Translations under genes and position numbers: made by a program
Notes under the pieces: generated by a model
Told to the model about the DNA's origin: nothing
Databases searched by the model: none
Seen by the model: only the letters and a program-made list of their open reading frames with translations
Origin: a virus
IMG/VR virus record: IMGVR_UViG_3300031784_000170
Span: 1 to 26,747 of that record
DNA length: 26,747 nucleotides
Reading direction: 5' to 3' (one strand)
Part shown: positions 22,701-26,747 of the stretch, one piece after another
Layout: each line of letters opens with the position of its first letter
How positions within the stretch are numbered: the first letter of the stretch is position 1

Positions 22701-23681
22701 CTAACTGGTAATGGTAATTACGATAAACAAGTCAACCGATTCCAACAGAACGCAGGAGAGAAGCCTCTAAGGTCTTGGAGGGGCATTGATGGTAAGTGGC
22801 GTAGTTATGACGGCATTGAACCTATAGCCACCTTCCTGGCGCTTACAGCGGACATTCTGGAGAACTTTAACACTCTTGGTTCTACAGCTAGTGAACAGAT
22901 GCTGCAGAAGCTTGGCTATGCAGTCTCTATGAACATGACGAACAAGTCCTTCCTGCAAGGTCTACAGCCTATCTCTGATCTTCTTAGTGGTCAACCTGCT
23001 GCACTTAGTCGGTGGGCATCTAACACTGCTAGTGTTGGTCTCTTCAATCAGATGTCTAGGATCATGATGCCTGGACTTCGTGAAGTTGATACTGACCTCC
23101 AATCAATGCTCCGCAATAAGTGGAACATCTTGGATGCTGCTGGTATTGGTAATGCTTTGCCTAAAGCGTATGATTTCATTGATGGTTCTGTGGTTGGAGA
23201 TAATGACCCAATTACTAACTTCCTGAATAACACACTACCGTTTAAGACGAACTCTGATCCATCTCCTGTTAAGCAGTTCCTCATTGATACTGAGTTTGAT
23301 GTTCAACCTGCTTTGAAGACATCACTAAATGGGGTGAAGTACAACGCTGAACAACGATCACGTCTTGCTCAAATTATGGGTGAATCTGGTCACTTCCGTA
23401 CAGGTCTTGAGTTGTTGATGAAAGATAAACGTGTAAAGGACGATCTAATCAACATTAGAAAGGGTAGGGAGAGTGGCGTCACACAAGAGATGGCAGACCT
23501 TACTAACTCATACACCCACATCCGTATTAAGGCTCTACTGACTGCTTCATTGAACCTTGCTAAGCGTCAGCTGGCAGAAGAGATGCCTGATATTAGAGAG
23601 TCTGAATTGAGGGCTAAGCGTACCCGTCAAGCACAACGCACCAGTAATTATGGTGATGTGTTACAACTACAGAACAAATAA
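19776..23681 (+). CDS. Internal virion protein D (T7 gp16-like)
   Basis: This 1301-residue protein matches T7 gp16 (1318) in length and position. In T7, gp16 is ejected and spans the inner membrane to help pull in DNA. The N-terminus has a Gln/Glu/Ala-rich coil (residues 36-66) followed by a Gly/Val-rich segment, with no transglycosylase domain like that of T7 gp16. Hydrophobic stretches later include GVDMAAGTAVDA and IVTMGGWAFASGNLTGNG. The large helical body has repeated long helices. The gene ends directly before the tail fibre. Loss of the lysozyme domain here is balanced by its presence on the gp15-like protein. Confidence 0.92.
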   Translation: MGYDPIGNMAAGTTQASLDPVLQQEAYESNKLMVAEEEERKRQQQQMQEQQAQAEAQAKQEQEAKSANPVGEVGAAVVGGLIDFADDVGELAGTITGNSWEAIPEDWGPQNKTQWGKGLRAVVSFVGPTIGVGSLTKAGILQITKLAKLGTASKAVSMLGTMGVDMAAGTAVDAINSHSTGDNLMRFLKDNVPSAVGWLPDDWATLDTDSPDVKRNKNIMEGAGLGLLASALEGGIAFARSLKGLPPGVTFKPKDDAAKAAFNKITNKSPMTRSTHPLIDRILKDENYRAQHVDEMALVDLNQAGGIDYVDRYMPSLHSKVSDDYEILPYAVRPDAVPQMMVDAARIQDDIGTYYGRMSKFHTDAALRSMDLDDIVGRRLVKDLDKRTFELGNFEAKLPNGRMMNSKELLKSGDELALKILDPRLDKEALKKVFDGYRDSTKIALNTPSLQTLNSEASAAAKSALTELQSLYREILSGDTARASAYLQTSLAGEVADASTAARVMGEAVDTTYMYERILDKMELLWYETDMSSSIAGWKLNNEKIWQEAIKARNSNPSELKSFASEALGKFRLNNKTKAQQNRTFWSSLKQMNSENPKYIEPLIRAYELTDGNVNDIYKLNNYMKNVLGVINKGFLDGQPEIPSQVVQGMWATFYNAKLSSLLTPVKAIANNFALLLMKPMNVALGAGLRGDWHTIHRAWAQYATHMDTTMRASGDYMSQTFKRIAADPTITQRADFKTVNNEMITLAREFAAAEAAKGNYGASFKVQWIDTMEKINNHPWVRYSMNFMEAGDAFVKSAIGMAEARGQAYDILLRDGRKITADALQEVANDIYKKMFDGNGLITDEAVTYASREISMNLDNEFASGLDDLLKKAPILKTVVLFPRTSVNVLDFVHKHSPLSVFIGEAQKVKEIDNLIKNSGQFDEAARFLATKGINPSEDGIEQAWKTFRSETEGRVAMGTMIVTMGGWAFASGNLTGNGNYDKQVNRFQQNAGEKPLRSWRGIDGKWRSYDGIEPIATFLALTADILENFNTLGSTASEQMLQKLGYAVSMNMTNKSFLQGLQPISDLLSGQPAALSRWASNTASVGLFNQMSRIMMPGLREVDTDLQSMLRNKWNILDAAGIGNALPKAYDFIDGSVVGDNDPITNFLNNTLPFKTNSDPSPVKQFLIDTEFDVQPALKTSLNGVKYNAEQRSRLAQIMGESGHFRTGLELLMKDKRVKDDLINIRKGRESGVTQEMADLTNSYTHIRIKALLTASLNLAKRQLAEEMPDIRESELRAKRTRQAQRTSNYGDVLQLQNK

Positions 23682-24674
23682 ATGGCAATTAACCCTTGCA
23701 GTAACGTACAGATCCTTTATAAAGGTGACGGTACAACTAAATTATTCACCTTCCCATTTACATACATCGCTGAACAAGACATTGATGTGTATATGTGGAA
23801 TGGTACTACAAAAGAATACGTTGAGTATCCTAGGGACAAGTGGTCTTTAGCGAATGCTACTACAATTGAATTTATTGATGCACCTCCTAAGCCGGATCCT
23901 GTAACACCACCTGCTGTAGAAGTCTTTAACATCAAGATCGGTAGGTCTACTGATGTAAGGGATATGGTTGCTAACTTCTACCCAGGCTCAGCTATCCGTG
24001 CAGAGGACCTGAATGATAACTTTGATCAATTACGACTAGCTATCCAAGAGAATAGGTGTCAGCTGTATGGCGAGATTATACACCTTGTCTCTGATGTAGC
24101 TTGGAATAAGTTTAGCATTATCAATAACCTGAGGCACGGTGATACGATCTTTGAACAAGATCAAAAAGAAGGTAGGTGGACTCGGGGCCTTAACGATAAG
24201 CATATAGCAACAACTGATGCTATTGGGGCTAGGTTAGATCCGTATGTTCAAGATACTATCCCTGCTGTAGTACCGCTACCCGGTGCTGAGCAGGAGGGTA
24301 AGACTTGGTTTGATACACAAGATCTTGTCCAACGCTTTTGGGATGCTCAAGCTAAGGCTTGGGTGACCCTTGCTAATACGGGTCCTCAGGGTCTCCCCTT
24401 CCAAACAATGGTGAGTGCTACTCAACCATTAACTAGGAACGATGGCTCACCTATCCAGAATGGTGATGCTTGGTTTAATACAACGACTGCAACGCTCTTC
24501 ATTAACTATGACGATGGGGACTCTAAGCAGTGGGTGAGTACAGCCAAGGCAGGTCCTCCGGGTCCTGTAGGTCCCCAGGGTCCTGAGGGTCCGCCAGGTC
24601 CTATTGCTCCTGGTAATGGCGTTGGTATTAACGCCGCTAAACAAATCATTGTTATTGACGACGGTACTTTCTAA
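23682..24674 (+). CDS. Tail fibre protein with T7-type N-terminal anchor
   Basis: This 330-residue fibre starts directly after the gp16-like stop. The N-terminal 150 residues match the T7 gp17 anchor: QILYKGDGTTKLFTFPFTYI, DIDVYMWNG, DVRDMVANFYPGSAIRAEDLNDNF and LRLAIQENR. They attach the fibre to the nozzle complex. A middle helical part with LRHGDTIFEQ and LDPYVQDTIP follows, then two WF-containing modules and a collagen-like GPx segment (about 291-307), and a short end DDGTF. T7 gp17 is longer (553), so receptor-binding distal parts are probably encoded by the following genes. Confidence 0.93.
   Translation: MAINPCSNVQILYKGDGTTKLFTFPFTYIAEQDIDVYMWNGTTKEYVEYPRDKWSLANATTIEFIDAPPKPDPVTPPAVEVFNIKIGRSTDVRDMVANFYPGSAIRAEDLNDNFDQLRLAIQENRCQLYGEIIHLVSDVAWNKFSIINNLRHGDTIFEQDQKEGRWTRGLNDKHIATTDAIGARLDPYVQDTIPAVVPLPGAEQEGKTWFDTQDLVQRFWDAQAKAWVTLANTGPQGLPFQTMVSATQPLTRNDGSPIQNGDAWFNTTTATLFINYDDGDSKQWVSTAKAGPPGPVGPQGPEGPPGPIAPGNGVGINAAKQIIVIDDGTF
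24552..24605 (+). repeat. Collagen-like Gly-Pro-X repeat in the tail fibre
   Basis: Six consecutive Gly-Pro-X triplets (GPP, GPV, GPQ, GPE, GPP, then GP-I) are encoded by repeats of GGTCCT-type codons. Such segments form a triple helix and join domains of trimeric phage fibres; they are also known sites of recombination between fibre genes. Confidence 0.85.
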
Positions 24675-24683
24675 CTTATTAAA

Positions 24684-25733
24684 ATGGCACTTACTATTCA
24701 ACAACTTCGCACTACTAATAGTGCTAACCTGCCTACTGGTCTTGAGCCTGGACAAATTGCTTTTAACATCCCTAACCGTTGGATGTGTGTTGGTAACGGT
24801 TCAAATGGTATCACTGCTAATGGTGTTGCCATCACTGCTGGTAACAAAACCGTACTTGGTGTTGCTGGTGTAACCGTTCCTGCTGCTGGTGCTGGTAAAG
24901 GCTATAACATTGTTCAACTGGATAACAACGCTACCACTGCTGTTGTCTCTGTTTCTAACACTGATGTAGCTGCTGAGACTGGTACGGCTCTGCAACAGAT
25001 CTACCTTGCTGCTCAGAAGAAGACTAACCCTATTAACACGTTGAAGTCTGGAGACCAAATCATCGTCACTGATGGTGCCAATCAAGGTGCCTATGTGTCT
25101 GACGGTACGAAGGCTGTTCAACTCTCTAGTGGTGTCGCTGCGGCCACTGTACGGGCTGCAGGCAACACTGGAGGCACCCTTGGTGGTGTTTACCTGGCAA
25201 ACAACTCTGACGTTGCTGAGACGGCTTCTGCAGGCCAAACAGCACCTGATCCGTCAGCTGTTGCTACCGCTGCTCAACTTAAGTCGCTGGCTGATCGGGT
25301 TGGTGCTCTTACAACTGGTACGGCTAACCTTGGTACCTATAACGCCACTACTGGTGTAGCTACGGTTAATACTTCGGGTACTGCTCGTGGTTATGCTGCT
25401 GGTAATAAAGTCTCTGCTGCTGCTAAGACGCCTCTTGCTGGTGACTTCTTCCTTGTCACTACTGCTGGCACCATTGCTGGTGAAACCCAAGCTTCTTTGA
25501 ACGTTGCTGTTGGTGCTGGTGATCACCTTGCCTATGATGGTTCGGTGTGGCACGTTGTCAGCCTTGGTAGTGGTATTGCTCCTATCTTGACTGGTCTTGG
25601 TGACGTGGCTGATACGAGCATTGCAACGGTTGGTAACCAGAAAGGTGTGCTGATTCGTGATGGTGGCGTAGCTGCTGATGGTGCCGCTGGTGCCTACAAG
25701 CTTGCCAACGTGATTGATCTCGGTACGTTCTGA
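24684..25733 (+). CDS. Ala/Gly/Thr-rich tail fibre-like structural protein
   Basis: The 349-residue protein begins with a segment resembling the N-terminus of major tropism determinant proteins: TNSANLPTGLEPGQIAFNIPNRWMCVGNGSNG-type pattern. The rest is low in charge and rich in Ala, Gly, Thr and Val, with repeated GANQGAYVSDGT and GDHLAYDGSVWHVVSLGSG beta motifs typical of fibre or baseplate-like adhesins. It ends VIDLGTF, close to the DDGTF end of the preceding fibre. It has no Shine-Dalgarno sequence; the leader is TAACTTATTAAA. A strong terminator follows at once. A receptor-binding or fibre-associated virion role is likely, but the exact family is not established. Confidence 0.75.
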   Translation: MALTIQQLRTTNSANLPTGLEPGQIAFNIPNRWMCVGNGSNGITANGVAITAGNKTVLGVAGVTVPAAGAGKGYNIVQLDNNATTAVVSVSNTDVAAETGTALQQIYLAAQKKTNPINTLKSGDQIIVTDGANQGAYVSDGTKAVQLSSGVAAATVRAAGNTGGTLGGVYLANNSDVAETASAGQTAPDPSAVATAAQLKSLADRVGALTTGTANLGTYNATTGVATVNTSGTARGYAAGNKVSAAAKTPLAGDFFLVTTAGTIAGETQASLNVAVGAGDHLAYDGSVWHVVSLGSGIAPILTGLGDVADTSIATVGNQKGVLIRDGGVAADGAAGAYKLANVIDLGTF

Positions 25734-25741
25734 TTCACTTT

Positions 25742-25767
25742 GGGGGGCTGCATAGCCTCCCTTTTTT
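25742..25767 (+). terminator. Strong intrinsic terminator after the second fibre gene
   Basis: GGGGGGCT (25742-25749) pairs with AGCCTCCC (25754-25761), eight pairs including one G-T, with a four-base loop GCAT and six T bases following (25762-25767). It separates the main tail transcript from the two fibre-associated genes downstream, which have a 53-base gap before them. Confidence 0.92.
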
Positions 25768-25786
25768 CCTTTATTGCTGTATAGCT

Positions 25787-26071
25787 ATGACACTCAAAGT
25801 TCAACATAAGAGGTCGGCTGTTAAAGATAAGGTTCCCCTTGTCGCTGATCTCACCTATGGCGAGATTGGTATTAACTACCACACTGATGATCCTGCTGTC
25901 TATACATTGGATAGCACAGATCAAGTTGTTAGATTGAATGAAACTAAAGCTGCTATTGGTGCAGCACCTCCTACCTTGAAACCCACAGGTAGGTTGTGGC
26001 TTAATACTAACAACGGTGTATTATATACCTATAACGGTACTGTTTGGGTAGGACAACAATCTCGCTCTTAA
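25787..26071 (+). CDS. Small fibre-associated protein with tropism-determinant-like start
   Basis: The 94-residue protein begins with LKVQHKRSAVKDKVPLVA followed by DLTYGEIGINY and VYTLDSTDQVVRLN, a pattern seen at the N-terminus of phage host-range and fibre proteins (major tropism determinant-like: reads as basic RS residues, GEI, then a beta hairpin). The second half (PTGRLWLNTNNGVLYTYNGTVWVG) resembles the W/Y-rich modules also present in the tail fibre. It has no further domain and may be an adaptor or a shortened fibre. The start has no Shine-Dalgarno sequence. Confidence 0.7.
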   Translation: MTLKVQHKRSAVKDKVPLVADLTYGEIGINYHTDDPAVYTLDSTDQVVRLNETKAAIGAAPPTLKPTGRLWLNTNNGVLYTYNGTVWVGQQSRS

Positions 26072-26077
26072 CTAACT

Positions 26078-26747
26078 ATGGCACTTAATTTTCCTAATAC
26101 CCCAACCAATGCTCAGTCCTATGTAGACCCTAATGGTCATACCTGGGTCTATGAGACAGCTACTAATAGCTGGACAGCACAGGGAGCACCTGTTGCTGGC
26201 ATGGTTTATAAGGGTCAAATTGATGTTACTACAGCACCTCCTACGGGTGCTACAACTGGTAGTGTATTCACTGTATCTACTGGTGGTACACCTAATGCAG
26301 GTTTTGTTGGCCTTCCTTCTACGGTAGCTGTTGGTGCTCAAATTATCTTTGATGGCGCTAAGTGGCAGCTTATGTCTTCCACTCAACCAGATGCCACTGA
26401 GGGTGTTAAAGGTATCGTCGAACTTGCCACTGCAGCAGAGACCACCACCGGCACTGATGCCACCAGGGCGGTGCATCCTGCAGGGCTGAAGGTTGAGCTG
26501 GATAAGAAGGCAACGAAGACCGTCACCAGCGACACCGCACCCGCTAACCCCAAGGATGGCGACCTCTGGTACGACAGCGTTAGCGGTGAGCTGTACGTCT
26601 GGTACGACAGCGATGACGCAGGTGCTGTAGCTGGCACCTGGGTGCAGGCCAACCCTCAGCCGACACCGAAGCAGGCAACAGCCAGTGTGGCTGGGGTGGA
26701 TGTAAAGCTATGGAAGAAGACAGGAACGCTGCTTGAACCTGAGACAG
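26078..26747 (+). CDS. Tail fibre protein, C-terminus cut off by window end
   Basis: The ORF opens at ATG 26078, six bases after the previous stop, and stays open for 223 codons to the window edge. It starts MALNFPNTPTNAQSYVDPNGHTWVYE, an adapter type common in cyanophage fibres (VDPNGHTW). Further on is a phage tail fibre repeat pattern: EGVKGIVELATAAE, TDATRAVHPAGLK. The later part has DLWYDSVSGELYVWYD, another W/Y module. From about 26400 the DNA becomes visibly more GC-rich, with many GCC, ACC and GAC codons, unlike the upstream genes. That suggests this distal part was gained by recombination. It probably carries host recognition. Confidence 0.85.
   Translation, partial: MALNFPNTPTNAQSYVDPNGHTWVYETATNSWTAQGAPVAGMVYKGQIDVTTAPPTGATTGSVFTVSTGGTPNAGFVGLPSTVAVGAQIIFDGAKWQLMSSTQPDATEGVKGIVELATAAETTTGTDATRAVHPAGLKVELDKKATKTVTSDTAPANPKDGDLWYDSVSGELYVWYDSDDAGAVAGTWVQANPQPTPKQATASVAGVDVKLWKKTGTLLEPET

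Noticed and set aside
1-26747. CRISPR array, integrase, attachment site or insertion sequence
   Set aside because: No regular spaced repeats, recombinase motifs, terminal inverted repeats or tRNA fragments were seen on either strand.

Overview
The window is a continuous stretch of a T7-like cyanophage genome (a cyanopodovirus of the Autographivirales type). The evidence is its gene order: C-terminus of a family A DNA polymerase, a T7 gp6-like 5'-3' exonuclease, ribonucleotide reductase, a T7 gp7.3-like protein, portal, scaffold, major capsid protein, tail tubes A and B, four internal virion proteins and a T7-type tail fibre. Photosynthesis genes (hli and psbA) sit between scaffold and capsid, as in marine T7-like phages of Synechococcus and Prochlorococcus. 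Every supported gene is on the plus strand. I see no integrase, tRNA, CRISPR or insertion sequence here.

Region 1 (1-5468) holds DNA metabolism genes. After the polymerase end come an unrecognised protein and a Mom-like DNA-modification protein in a visibly A+T-richer patch, then three tiny ORFs joined by 4- to 8-base or single-base overlaps. The exonuclease, a small conserved protein, a DUF3310 protein, a MazG-like nucleotide pyrophosphohydrolase and both subunits of a class I ribonucleotide reductase follow. Together they would degrade host DNA, supply dNTPs and perhaps protect phage DNA from restriction.

Region 2 (5468-11674) is head assembly with an embedded host-takeover cassette: gp7.3-like protein, portal, a small bridging ORF, scaffold, hli, an RlpA-like protein, psbA, a 54-residue protein, capsid and two tiny proteins, closed by a strong intrinsic terminator. 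The 171-base gap before the capsid gene is the longest gene-free stretch and holds a perfect 16-base palindrome and a small hairpin. No gene-free stretch exceeds 300 bases.

Region 3 (11704-26747) is the tail and ejection module: tail tubes A and B, internal virion proteins gp13- to gp16-like, tail fibre with a collagen-like segment, a second fibre-like protein, another strong terminator, and two more fibre-associated genes, the last running off the window. The gp15-like protein carries a C-terminal lysozyme-like domain and a segment that reads like a circularly permuted M23 peptidase. In T7 the wall-degrading activity sits on gp16 instead.

The genes worth most attention are the Mom-like protein and its overlapping upstream partner, the two cell-wall domains on the gp15-like protein, the reductase small subunit without a tyrosine at the usual radical position, and the RlpA-like gene inside the photosynthesis cassette.
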